Source: Saccharomycopsis fibuligera x Saccharomycopsis cf. fibuligera (taxonomy: Eukaryota; Ascomycota; Saccharomycetes; Ascoideales; Saccharomycopsidaceae). Taken from it: DNA of 64,000 nt. The translations under genes were made by a program, and so were the position numbers. This document shows, piece after piece, positions 1 to 9,979 of the stretch. How positions within the stretch are numbered: the first letter of the stretch is position 1; each line of letters opens with the position of its first letter. The notes under the pieces were generated by a model, which was not told the DNA's origin, made no database searches, and saw nothing but the letters and a program-made list of their open reading frames with translations. Location of the stretch: assembly GCA_001936135.1 (NCBI GenBank), contig CP012811.1:930001-994000 (forward strand). The letters run 5' to 3'.

Positions 1-531
1 GAGGCAGCTGGCAGAGCAATAGCGAGCGACAATGCATGGTATTATGCTGATCCAATCATCAACGACAAGTATAAAACTGTCAATGTTCGCTGGAAGTATT
101 CAGAAAAAACAAAAGATGACTTTGATGAGGTGCTTTTGACAAAACTAATGTCTGTGTTTGGAGAGGTTAAATCTGCCAACGCCTCAGGGCCTTCTGACAA
201 AAAGTATTCCAGAGGGACGGTGGTGTTTGAGTCAATGCTTGCCATTGAACAGATCATTCGGTTTGACATTGACAAGAGTTGGCGGATATGGGAGAAGACA
301 GGTTACAAATATCTTAGCAAGCAGATCAGGAGTATCAAATGGAGCGAGCAGCGGCTATTGGATAAGCAGCCACCATCCGCAACATTGTACCAAGTTATGG
401 CTGATATTTTGGGATTTGACAAAAGCGATCCTAGATCTACTAGTGGAGATATGCCACTATCTGATTACACAGAAGTTACACTTTTGCGGTGGGAAGAAAT
501 TGTGGGAAAGCAAAACATAGCTGCTAAGTGA
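1..531 (+). CDS. 3' part of a Cwc23/DNAJC17-like J-protein (RRM-containing C-terminus)
   Basis: The reading frame is open from the first base to a TGA at 529-531, so the window starts inside a gene; 176 codons are visible and the N-terminus lies outside. The visible part has an RRM-like stretch (VNVRWKYSEK, then a helix, GEVKSAN, and GTVVFESMLAIEQII), which matches the layout of the C-terminal RRM of DNAJC17 and its fungal relatives of the Cwc23/Cwf23 family. Those proteins pair an N-terminal J domain with this RRM and act in the spliceosome. The J domain itself is not visible, so the name rests on the RRM pattern only. An alternative is another RRM protein of RNA processing. The end of the frame is certain; the family name is moderate. 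Confidence 0.5.
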   Translation, partial: EAAGRAIASDNAWYYADPIINDKYKTVNVRWKYSEKTKDDFDEVLLTKLMSVFGEVKSANASGPSDKKYSRGTVVFESMLAIEQIIRFDIDKSWRIWEKTGYKYLSKQIRSIKWSEQRLLDKQPPSATLYQVMADILGFDKSDPRSTSGDMPLSDYTEVTLLRWEEIVGKQNIAAK

Positions 532-1133
532 GCTGAACTTGTTTACAAATGAGAATAAAGTAACGGTTTGTATATGTTGAGTCTAAGGGAAGCGACGAAA
601 CTGAGATCACGCATGTTATGAAAAGACGCATACATCTGTTGTTGGCTCTATCTATCTAGACCTTACCCATCAGCACTTTTCGGAATTCCCAAATTGCAAA
701 CTGTCGGGGGGAAAAGCATATGTGAGCTCACAGGGGCCGACAACCGGGCGAAGGCCACCGTGCATAAAGTTAGAGTCTGGACAGGGTCCTGCAGCGCTTT
801 ACTTCCTCAGGTGGATATGGCCCCAATCGAGGCCTTTATGGATCAGCACAGATCGCTTGTTTCTCAGCCTGTAGGTTCGTGAATTTAAACTGATCTGTTT
901 CCTGATTTTTGGAAGAAATCTGTTTTACTGTTGTCTCTCTCGTCTAGTTTTTGAACAGTAAAGAACTTATTCATTCATTAAAACCACAGTCACTCATTTT
1001 TTAATCAAAAACCTATACATTCCTTTACTTTCAATTTATCTGCCATTCTTTTCTCTATCTTTCCTTAAACTTATAAATTATACTACCTTAGACTTCTTTG
1101 GTTGACATAAGAAACAGAAAAAAACAAAAAACA
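532..1133. other. Intergenic region upstream of the GH17 gene
   Basis: About 0.6 kb with no convincing gene. The last 200 bases are pyrimidine-rich and hold a TATA-like TATAAATTA near 1072, close to the start codon at 1134, as expected of a strongly expressed yeast promoter and leader. A 62-codon open frame at 694-882 has no ATG at its start and no recognisable product. Confidence 0.6.
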
Positions 1134-2012
1134 ATGTTGCTCTCCAATTTTCTCACTTTATCTGCTTTGACTGCTTTTGCATCTGCTCTTCCAGCTGCTC
1201 ATCTCCACCATCAACACAAGCGTTCTGATGACTCTTCCTCTTCTTCTTTGGCTAAGGGTATCTCCTACTCACCATACTCCGATGATGGTGGATGCAAGAG
1301 TGAATCCACAATCAAATCTGAAATTTCCGAGGTTTCTGACTATCAAATTATCAGATTGTACGGCACCGACTGTGATCAAGTTGCAAATGTCTTGAAACAC
1401 AAAGGTAACTCTCAAAAGCTTTTCTTGGGCATCAGCAGTCCAAACAAAATTTCTGATGAAATAAAAACCATGAAATCTGCCATCAACTCTCACGGCTCCT
1501 GGGACGATGTCCATACCGTCAGCGTCGGCAATGAATTAGTTAACAACAACCAAGCCACTGCTTCTCAAGTTGGCGAATACGTTGATAAAGCCAAGACAGC
1601 TTTGAAGAGCGCTGGTTACTCTGGTGACGTCGTCTCTGTTGACACTTTCATTGCTGTTATCAACAACCCAGACTTGTGTGACCATTCCGACTACATTGCC
1701 GTTAACGCTCATGCTTATTTTGACGGTGGTTATGCTGCTGACAGTGCTGGCGACTGGTTAAAGGAACAAATTCAGAGAGTTAAGAAAGCTTGCGGTGGTA
1801 AAAAAGACGTTCTTATTACCGAATCTGGCTGGCCATCTAAGGGTCAAACCAACAAGAAAGCTGTTCCATCCAAATCTAACCAAAAATCTGCCATTAACAG
1901 TATTGTTGAAAAAGCTGGTGACTCTACTATTGTCTTCACTACTTTGAATGATTTGTGGAAAGAAGATGGTCAATACGGTGTTGAAAAATACTGGGGGATC
2001 TATTCTAAATAA
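1134..2012 (+). CDS. Secreted GH17 cell-wall glucanase-like protein (Mp65/Scw4/Scw10 family)
   Basis: This 292-residue protein is a cell-wall beta-1,3-glucan-modifying enzyme of glycoside hydrolase family 17. The first ATG of the frame is at 1134; the frame extends upstream only through non-ATG codons. Residues 1-18 form a signal peptide, followed by a His-rich stretch and Lys-Arg at 29-30, a Kex2 cleavage site, then a short Ser run. The GH17 domain fills the rest. The proton donor Glu134 sits in SVGNELVN and the nucleophile Glu230 in VLITESGWPS. The C-terminus EKYWGIYSK is typical of Mp65 and Scw4. It lacks the long Ser/Thr spacer that C. albicans Mp65 carries, so it is a short paralogue; I give no symbol for that reason. 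Codon choice is strongly biased with no CTG, suggesting high expression. Confidence 0.88.
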   Translation: MLLSNFLTLSALTAFASALPAAHLHHQHKRSDDSSSSSLAKGISYSPYSDDGGCKSESTIKSEISEVSDYQIIRLYGTDCDQVANVLKHKGNSQKLFLGISSPNKISDEIKTMKSAINSHGSWDDVHTVSVGNELVNNNQATASQVGEYVDKAKTALKSAGYSGDVVSVDTFIAVINNPDLCDHSDYIAVNAHAYFDGGYAADSAGDWLKEQIQRVKKACGGKKDVLITESGWPSKGQTNKKAVPSKSNQKSAINSIVEKAGDSTIVFTTLNDLWKEDGQYGVEKYWGIYSK

Positions 2013-2969
2013 ACGGACTATCAATAATGACGTCCAATACAATATTTTGAATTCTGGAATTCTTTGTGTTTATTAACCACTACATTACTTGAACCCCTAT
2101 GTTTTGTTCCTATCCAATTTTTTTTTTTCCCCGCCAGCTCGATCCTAGAGCTGCGTTAACGTTGATTTCAATTCATACCGCACAGAAAAGTCAGGATGAA
2201 TATCCTGCTGGAATTTTCTGGCGATTCATTGCCTATCTCGTTTTTTCATATATACTTATATTGCTCAAAATAAAAACATCTTAAATAGTTATAATTAGTG
2301 CAAAGCAACCCTTTTTCTTGTAGCACATTATTAAGACCTGTAGGTTTGGAACTTTAGATCTTGGGGTAAATGATTATTTTCCTAGTTAGCTGAGCTGCTA
2401 AAGAAGAGCCAATAAAAGCTGCTCTTTTATGCTTATATTATAACAGTGGTATTATTCCCACCACTGTAATTACCCTTCATATTATGTTTCTGGTCTCTCT
2501 TTGTGTGTGTGAAATATTTAAAGTTTTCTTGCGCATCTGAAGGAAACTCGAAACGGTATAGTATACCGTCAATAATCAATTTATATATGGCGCGAATAAC
2601 ACTAATATTTTATTGCAACAAAGCATGATTCACTTTGAGGAGGGAGACACTTTTCATATTTGATAATCGTTACGTTGAAACCACAACCTATAGTATTTGC
2701 AATGTCGGGACTTTAGAAAGAACGAGGATTGCAATGTCGGGACTTTAGAAAGAACGAGGATTATCTATCAGCCAAGAACTTGAAAGTCCAATGACACTAT
2801 CGTAAATGAAAGAGTGCCAAACTTTTTGCAAATCAATGTCTATAATATAGTTCAAGAACTTCTCACAAAAATTTTACTACAAACACATGATATGGCAACT
2901 CATGAGTGTATTTCGACCCTCAAGTATACTGAGCGCTAGTTTTCCCAGGTTGCGGGTTCAAACAGCAAA
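2013..2969. other. Intergenic region with a 32-bp tandem duplication
   Basis: About 0.95 kb with no supported gene. It holds the exact tandem duplication listed at 2699-2762. A 61-codon frame at 2099-2284 shows no family features and is probably chance. Confidence 0.55.
2699..2762. repeat. Perfect tandem duplication, 2 x 32 bp
   Basis: The 32-base unit starting GCAATGTCGGGACTTTAG occurs at 2699-2730 and again at 2731-2762 with no mismatch. It lies in non-coding sequence. Perfect identity suggests a recent slippage or unequal-exchange event. Confidence 0.95.
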
Positions 2970-3198
2970 ATGTCTAATACAGACCACAGCAACTTTGCAA
3001 AGTACCTCTACCCAGTGACATTCGAAGCTCGCGAGTCAATCATCCATGTTTTGGATAAGACGTGTCGTAAGTTTCCATTTCAACTGTAAAGTGTGATTAA
3101 CCTAGAATGCTTTGACCATACATGGAAGTATCTATTGCGACTTCTAGAAAACAAGTACAACTAAACCGTACTAACATTGTGTCTTGATTGTTTGGTAA

Positions 3199-3230
<32 letters not shown>

Positions 3231-3277
3231 GCAAAGCGACACCTTGTGCAAAACTGCGGATAGCCTTAAATGAATAA
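2970..3277 (+). CDS. Candidate small spliced gene (two exons, 45 residues)
   Basis: An ATG at 2970 opens 97 coding bases (MSNTDHSNFAKYLYPVTFEA and onward) that run into GTAAGT at 3067-3072. A perfect TACTAAC branch point follows at 3169-3175, then 26 T residues, then the first AG at 3235-3236. Joining 2970-3066 to 3237-3277 gives a 45-residue product ending at TAA. Donor, branch point, pyrimidine tract and acceptor are all directly visible and in order; the 170-nt intron is normal in size, though the distance from branch point to acceptor (about 60 nt) is long. I recognise no family. It could be a lineage-specific micro-protein, a decayed gene whose later exons are lost, or a spliced non-coding RNA. 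A later acceptor would give another C-terminus. Confidence 0.35.
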
Positions 3278-3628
3278 GGATTTCATGCTTTTGAAATGAC
3301 TTTAAGCTAGCAGGCTCCTTATGTAGTTTCGTTGTTGACCTTATTTTTAATGCCACGCATCTTATTTGCTTTTCATCTGATACAGTAAAATCTTTTTGTA
3401 TAGCATTCATTCAATTTTGCCACACTTAAGCTCTACTTTGTAAATGATTGTTCTACAAACCGCATTGTCTAAAGTTTACTCAAAATTGAATAAACGCATA
3501 ATCACAAAGTAAATCAAAAAATATCAAGTCATGCTAATTATACTAAACAATAATTAGAGAATAGAGAAAATGGGGGTGATAATAAATAAAACAAGAGAAA
3601 TTCAAACAATCCATCAAAAGAACCATGC
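3278..3628. other. Short intergenic region, 3' side of CAM1
   Basis: About 350 AT-rich bases between the candidate small gene and the CAM1 stop codon. I see no gene or strong motif. Confidence 0.5.
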
Positions 3629-4876
3629 TTATTTGCAGACCTTACCGTCAACGATTTCTTTCTTTTCACCGTTTTCGGTAACGATTGGTTCATCCCAGGC
3701 CCAAGAGTTGTTGACAAAAGCTTTGTCTTCTGGGTTAGATGGGTCCAATTTCTTGAAGCTGTAAGATTCCCAATCTGGAGCAACATCGAAGGCTGGAACA
3801 TGGTCTTGACCTCTAACGAGGAAAGCACCGGTAATACCGTTGTTGTTGTTTTCACCATAGACAACCATGGAACCGAAAATGTACTTACTGGAACCAGTCA
3901 ATCTGTTGAAGAAACCACCAACCAAGTTGTTGGACATGAAGGTCAAAGTCAATTCATCATTGTACTTGTAGTCAACCTTCCACAAAGACCATTCTTGTTC
4001 ATTGAAGAATTTGTCCCAGAAGTATGGCAAAGCTTTTTCTCTGGTGTCTTCGTTAGAGTAAGTTCTCTTCCATTCATCCAATGGAATAGTTGGCTTACCC
4101 AAAGCTTCCAATGGGTGCTTTGGTTTCTTAGCTGGAGCTTCAGCTGGTTGTTCTTCCTTTTTAGCAGCTGGAGCGGCTTGAGCAGCAGCTGGAGCAGCAG
4201 CCTTTGGAGCCTTTTCCTTCTTTTTACCTTGAGGTGGAGCCAATGGAGTTTCAATGAATTTGAAGTCCTTGACCAATTCAGTGTCCTTCAAGATTGGAGA
4301 GTCCAAAACAGTCTTGAACCATCTGACAAACACTGGGTGCTTGGCAATCCATTCTTTGCCCCAAACGTAGTTGAAACCTCTAACAGCCAAAACAGCAGCA
4401 AAGACATCAGCAAGAGATTGTCTTTCACCAACCAAGTAAGTAAAGTTGGTCAATCTTTCTTCAAAGATAGCAACATTAGCGTCAGCTTTTTCCAAAGCGG
4501 TGTCGACTTGCTTCTTGTTGTATGGAGCACTACCTCTCAATGGGCCAAAAGCGTTAGACAAGTTTGGCAAGAGTTCGCTGTTAGCAAAGGACAACCATTT
4601 CAAGACTTGAGGCAAGTTTTCCTTCTTGTAAGCCAACAAAGCTTCTCTTTCTTGTTCTGGGAGGAAATCAAGCAAGTAGAAGATAACGGCAATGATTTCG
4701 TGCAATTTGTAACCTTTGTCGGCAACCAAAGCTGGGACTTTCTTCAATGGGAAGTTCTTTTCAAATTCTGGTTCGTCAACGGAAGCAAGCTTGACGTCCA
4801 ATTTGTAGTACTTGACCAAGATTTCAACAAGGATACCTCTGATACGAGGAGCAACGTAAACGGTAGCGGCGGCCAT
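3629..4876 (-). CDS. CAM1: Translation elongation factor 1-gamma (eEF1Bgamma)
   Basis: The 415-residue product is the gamma subunit of the eEF1B exchange complex, which helps reload eEF1A with GTP in the cytoplasm. Residues 1 to about 215 form a glutathione-S-transferase-like module (thioredoxin-fold start, then an all-helical part with the RQSLADVFAAV segment). A Lys/Ala/Pro-rich linker covers about 217-255. The conserved C-terminal EF1G domain begins near KHPLEALGKP and contains the YFWDKFF and SLWKVDYKYN motifs. Length fits the family. The start used is the ATG whose complement lies at 4874-4876; three upstream codons begin with TTG and are leader. No CTG codon occurs in 415 codons, consistent with very high expression in a CTG-clade yeast. 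It is divergent from the PUS5-like gene. Confidence 0.96.
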   Translation of the reverse strand: MAAATVYVAPRIRGILVEILVKYYKLDVKLASVDEPEFEKNFPLKKVPALVADKGYKLHEIIAVIFYLLDFLPEQEREALLAYKKENLPQVLKWLSFANSELLPNLSNAFGPLRGSAPYNKKQVDTALEKADANVAIFEERLTNFTYLVGERQSLADVFAAVLAVRGFNYVWGKEWIAKHPVFVRWFKTVLDSPILKDTELVKDFKFIETPLAPPQGKKKEKAPKAAAPAAAQAAPAAKKEEQPAEAPAKKPKHPLEALGKPTIPLDEWKRTYSNEDTREKALPYFWDKFFNEQEWSLWKVDYKYNDELTLTFMSNNLVGGFFNRLTGSSKYIFGSMVVYGENNNNGITGAFLVRGQDHVPAFDVAPDWESYSFKKLDPSNPEDKAFVNNSWAWDEPIVTENGEKKEIVDGKVCK

Positions 4877-5064
4877 TGTGATCAATGAATGATGGGTTGA
4901 TTAATTGATTGATGGATGGATAGGGAGTCAGGAGAGAAGGGGAAACCAGAAAGAAAGAATGAAGGGGGGAGCAGAATTAAAATTTTTTATATTTTAGAAT
5001 CTCGACAACAAGTGGATCCAAAGATCGACAAAAAAACAACTGAAAAAAAAATTTGCTGCGAGAG

Positions 5065-5070
5065 CACGTG
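5065..5070. promoter_or_regulatory. CACGTG (Cbf1-type E-box) in the CAM1/PUS5-like divergent promoter
   Basis: CACGTG lies about 190 bases upstream of the CAM1 start and about 100 bases upstream of the PUS5-like start. In Candida species Cbf1 with Tbf1 is known to act on translation-machinery genes, so a role in CAM1 expression is plausible. The hexamer is short and the assignment is inference. Confidence 0.4.
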
Positions 5071-5172
5071 CACGGTGAGAATGGGTGTGTTGCAGCAACG
5101 CTCAACATACATGAATATCACTATTAGTACTGTTTATACTATGGTTAACTGATATCACTAATCACCTCCACT

Positions 5173-6156
5173 ATGAGTCACCGCAGGCTAGCAGTGCCTG
5201 TGATACTCAACACAGACCACTATGTTATCATCAACAAGCCACCGTTCCTTTACAGCCAACCTCCACAGCAGAAAAAGAGCTTCACCAACACCGTGACCTA
5301 CCATGTGCAAAAACAAAATCCCCAATTATTATCATCAGCAGCGAATATAAACACAGAACTTCATGTAGTGCATCGATTGGATTACAATGTTAGTGGTTGC
5401 TTATGTTTGGCTAAAACCCACTTCGCAGCCCAGGGGTTCAGCAAAAACCTTCGTAAAGGTGGCAATTCGGGCCACTTGCTTGAGCGCAAGTACATTTGTT
5501 TGACTCATCAGATTACGCCATCGGAGGATTGTGCTAAAATGGATAGTAATACAAGTGTCAATAAAGGCCCATTGGAAAAATTAAGGCAATTGGCACTGTT
5601 ACCGTACTTGCAATTGAAGGCTGACTCTCAGGAAGGGACAATAACGCTACCAATTGATGGCAAAGAAGCATCAACGAGGTTTAAAATTTTATCTGGTGAT
5701 CTTGTTAACGCTAACAAAAAGAATAACACTAATCATCAAACTGCCGAAACTAGCAACATCAACAGCAATATTAATCTGTCAATATTGGGCCCACCGCACT
5801 TATTCATTTTGAAATTGCAAACTGGAAAAAAGCACCAAATCCGCAAACATATGAACTACATCAACCAAGCCATTCTCGGCGATTACAAATATAATTATAA
5901 TGATAACTATGACAATACCAATAGCAAGAGCGAAACTCAGTCAACAACGCGGACACCATTGCGAGATAAGAAACAACCAATTGCCTTACATTCTGCATTT
6001 ATTAAAACGAGAGTTGGTCTCCAAGTTAATGAAACTTTTGCCCCTATCATCTGGAATGATAATCACGTATGGGATGCCTTGGTGCAGTGGGGTTTTTTAG
6101 AACCCAACAGTGGCGAATTATCGAATGAATTGCAGAAAGTGATTGCAAATTTTTGA
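5173..6156 (+). CDS. PUS5: RluA-family rRNA pseudouridine synthase, Pus5-like
   Basis: The 327-residue protein converts uridine to pseudouridine in RNA. The RluA-type active-site motif HRLD is at residues 67-70, within LHVVHRLDYNVSGCL, making Asp70 the catalytic residue. The second family signature LQTGKKHQIRKHMNY and the following GDYKY are present in the C-terminal half. There is no N-terminal S4 or deaminase domain, so a small, single-domain enzyme such as Pus5 (mitochondrial large-subunit rRNA) fits best; Pus6, Pus8 and Pus9 are longer. Yeast Pus5 is near 250 residues; the extra length here comes from low-complexity insertions rich in Asn, Ser and Thr at about 180-200 and 240-270. Start is the first ATG in frame. 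Enzyme class is sure; the exact orthologue is moderately sure. Confidence 0.78.
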   Translation: MSHRRLAVPVILNTDHYVIINKPPFLYSQPPQQKKSFTNTVTYHVQKQNPQLLSSAANINTELHVVHRLDYNVSGCLCLAKTHFAAQGFSKNLRKGGNSGHLLERKYICLTHQITPSEDCAKMDSNTSVNKGPLEKLRQLALLPYLQLKADSQEGTITLPIDGKEASTRFKILSGDLVNANKKNNTNHQTAETSNINSNINLSILGPPHLFILKLQTGKKHQIRKHMNYINQAILGDYKYNYNDNYDNTNSKSETQSTTRTPLRDKKQPIALHSAFIKTRVGLQVNETFAPIIWNDNHVWDALVQWGFLEPNSGELSNELQKVIANF

Positions 6157-7350
6157 GTTTCAAATTACGTCGGTTGTATAATTACATGTATACATATGAG
6201 TTACCACAGTTAGCCCAAACTAGAAATACATTAGTCTTTTTAACTATAGTTGCAGTCTCCTCACAAAAGCTTAACATGTGTATAAAGTTCTGAATTCTGT
6301 TTTGTTTTATTTTTGAAACTAAAGATAGAAGCTTGTTGGTTTTTTGAAGCGAAAATGGTTTTCGGAGTAGTATGTAAGTAGACAAGTAGAAGCAACAGCA
6401 AGTTCTGCTCAAGTCAACTCAATCAGGTTCATGACACGAACTCGTTGGTAGATGATTGTTGCTTCATATTTTGCATTATATGCGTAGTTGCTCTTTAGTA
6501 TTGTGCTTTTTTGTTGGTACAGTTTCCTTTTTTCTCTCTTTTTATCCAATTTATATCTTGCATTTTATCCTTTATATCTTACATCTCAAAAGTTTCAAAG
6601 AAAAGGGATTATAGTATTATAAACATAATATTAGGTCTTTTCGATATATTTTTGTTGGCCATGGAATACCTAAATGAGAATTAAGTAGCATGGTTAGCAT
6701 AGTAAAAACAAAGTAAAATAAACTCAGGATCAGAAAACAAAGCGGAAAAATTTGAAATATGAACTGTGAAAACATTCAGAAAACAAGATAAAAAACAAAA
6801 CAAAAACAGAAACAACACTAAGCAGTCAACATCTAAAGTTCTTTTAACGACAAAATAAACAGTAAATAAAAGTAGACAACCATGAAAGCAGAAAAATGAG
6901 AAAAAAAAAAAATTAAACAAGCAAAAGGTGTCACAGAGAAAAAAAAGTAAGAGTCTAAAATTTAAAGTCTACAAACAATAGAAATAACAGCAAAGAATGA
7001 AAAAACAAACAAAAAGAAAGAACAAACAAAAGGAAACAAACAAGCAATAAGGTGGTATTAGTTGTTAAGATATTACGGTTTTTGTAATTATTATTATTAT
7101 AGTATTGTGGTCACTAGCTCGAGCTTTTTTTTTTGTGAATTTTTGAATTTTTGAATTTTTGAATTTCTGAGCTTTTGATTTTTTGATTTTTTGATTGTAT
7201 CAGTCTGCTTTTAAGGATAGAGTTGAGAGAAAGAATGAGAGAGAATTATGACGTTCTTTTTGAATTTTAGCATTTTACCAATTACATGCCAAACCATTCA
7301 ATATTGAAAAAGGAAGCCGAGCAAAACAAAAAAGAACAACCTGGGTGGCC
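6157..7350. other. Convergent intergenic region, AT-rich
   Basis: About 1.2 kb between the 3' ends of the PUS5-like gene and BUD2. It is A-rich on the plus strand in its middle and contains a short minisatellite of GAATTTTT-like units (7137-7197). A hydrophobic frame on the minus strand at 6681-6920 is a by-product of the A/T bias. No gene seen. Confidence 0.6.
7137..7197. repeat. GAATTTTT / GATTTTTT minisatellite
   Basis: Three exact copies and one near copy of the 8-mer GAATTTTT (7137-7168) are followed by GATTTTTT-type units up to about 7197. It sits in the 3' flank of BUD2. Confidence 0.75.
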
Positions 7351-9948
7351 TTAATTCTTTTTTCTCCAAAAAAAGGTCTTCTTGAACGGACTTCTATTCC
7401 CATCATTTCCGCTGTTCCCACTGCCAACGCCGCCATTTCCATTTCCACCACCTCCAGAAATCAGATCATCGAGCGAACGTCTGGAGTTATTAATCAATGT
7501 GTTTGAACTGCTCGATTTGATCAACTTGCTCAATTTGGGTGGACCGCCACTACCACCACTGCCACCAATGCTACTACTGATGCCACCAACAGCGCCGAGA
7601 ATGAAATTTCCAGTACTGCTACCAGTGTTACTGCTGCCTTTTTCACTATTGTTGCTATTGCTGGTACTGCTGTTGGTAGTGTTTGTGCTGCTGCTGGTGT
7701 TCGCTCTGTCATTAGTAGCGAATGGCATGCGGCCTCCGTTGCCGTTTCCGTTGCTTTTGCTAGTGCTGTCCAAACCTCCCTTATCGATTCCGTTAATGTT
7801 GTTGCCGTTATCGGCAATGTTTGCCGCATCAACCCCAAACAAAGGATCCAAAACTAACCTTGAATTAAATTTGAACTTCAAAAACCCAACTCCGTCCTCA
7901 CTCAATTTTCTCAAGTTGTTATTCTCATTAACAGCGATCGAATCATCAGAATACAATAATCGTTTGCGATGATCTACTAAACTTGTTTCAATGGTATTGT
8001 TTACAAACTTGCCCCAGTTTCCGTAGATCAAACTTGGGTTTTCAAATGATGTGAGTAGGTGATCTAACCCGTTGATTTTTTTTAACAAGAGATAGGATTC
8101 TTGTTTAAGGTCATTGAGAGAGACTTGCGAATGCCCGCTGATATTGCTTGAGATACGGTTGTTGCGGCTGTTTGCGTTGGCGCTGGAGTTTTTGTTGTTG
8201 AGCTGAGAAATGTTTTTAAGAAGCTCTTCGGAGGCAAAGGCAAGATTATTATTCTTCATTACTTGCTCTTCAAACGCTGAGGATCCGATTTTGTATGAGT
8301 TCCGGAAGCTGTTTCTTTTTCTGTTATTGACGTTGTTAGATCCACCGGTTTTAGAAGCTGCCGCACTTGCAGAAATTGCAACTGGCGCACTATTTTCAAA
8401 ATTAAATTCATCTTGCTGATTCAACAACTCAGCGGCCAAAATGTCTGCCAACTGCGTCAATCTAAGATATTTATCAATCAAAAATGGATTTGTTGGCAAT
8501 TCTGCACTAATTTGTGGCGAAATGCTTATATCCGGTCTAGTTACCGTATCACTAAGATCCAAAATCTTAGGTCTTTGGTCAAGTTTCCGGTTGGTGATGA
8601 TGTCCAAATAGTCCAACATTTCAACTTCATGCTGTTCTAAGAAGTAATTCATCTTTATTAGCCATGGTTCTTTAGCGCCGAATTTCTGTCTATTTGATAA
8701 CGTAAGCAATATCTTGGAAACCAAAGTCAATGTTCTTTTGATGTTACCGGTTTGATGATCCTTGATGAGGAAAAAAAGTTTTGGGTTCAAAATTGCTGGG
8801 CAAATCAATCTAAGAAACAAAAACCCAGTAATACAGTTCAAGGCCAATGAGCTTGTTTTGGGGTCATTGGGATCACATGCAGCTTCTAATTTGTTTCTAA
8901 AAATTTCCAATTCTTTTCTTATTGGCACTGGTACATCATTGCAAGAATTATAAATTTTGCTCCATATCAATTCCACATATTCAAACAATCTCATGAAATT
9001 ATCGTCAAGAATAAATTCTTTCTCTTCAGTTGTAGAGGTACGGATCCGTGCTGGATCAATCTCACATTCGTAGTTGTCTTCAGCCACTTGTAATACAAAT
9101 TCTCCCACCACTTTTTCTAAAAATTCTTGACCTACGCGTAAGTTGTATTTTTCAAACGTTTTGGTCAAAATACTGTTGCCGCGGAATAGCGTATTGAAGA
9201 AATTCATTGATAATCCGGGGCCATTCGGGGTGTTATTTGGGTTATTGATAACTGCCAAGCTTTGACGGTTTCCTCTAAGCATGACTCCAACTTTCTTTAA
9301 CTCATAATCAATTAATTCGCTGAACCACAATTCTTCCTTATGCAAAGCTTGAAAAATATCCAACATCATGTTGCTAATTTCTTCTAAATCCTCATACTTT
9401 GCAGTCAAATCATTAGCTCCCAAAAACTGAATCAATCCTTCAAGTGAAGTGCTCAATAACATTTTTTGAAGCACATCAAAACTTGAAGGTGGTAAAATGT
9501 GCCATTCTTTAAGTGATAATCTGAGGCAAATTTGACCGATTGGTAATCCGGTTTCTGGGGAGTACATCGCAACCCAAGTTTCCTTGTTGTCGGAAGTTTC
9601 AATGAGTTCTTCACTAACGGAGACCACTCCCAAAATTAAATCTTTGTCTGAGTAAACTTTTTCCGGATGACCATTGAGCGCGTTTCCGCTATTACCAGCG
9701 TTATTGTTGTTACCACTGTTATGCTTTTTATTTTTTTTGCTGCTGCTTTGTTTTTGAAAAGTACATTTTTTAATCAAAATGGAGAGACTACTGGTTAAAA
9801 TCGGTAATTCAAAGTCAAACTCTTCACGCCAAAACGGTGCTCTTGAACTCTCAACAATCGAAGTACGAGCCCAAGTGGAATCCCAAAATAGAATATCTGA
9901 GTACAATTTAGCCGTCGGAGAAACGACGGTATACTCATGGTAATTATT

Positions 9949-9979
<31 letters not shown>

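Noticed and set aside
694-882. 62-codon frame between the Cwc23-like and GH17 genes
   Set aside because: No ATG at its start, no recognisable family, position in a promoter region.
2930-2970. GGTTCAAA-type tRNA B-box-like string before the candidate small gene
   Set aside because: No T-stem pairing and no A box or acceptor stem at the right distance. Other GTTCGA-like strings near 11655 and 16030 fail the same test.
3800-4888. 362-codon open frame on the plus strand opposite CAM1
   Set aside because: It is the mirror of strongly biased codon use in CAM1; the Trp/Ser/Phe-rich translation shows no domain and the minus-strand frame is a clear EF-1gamma.
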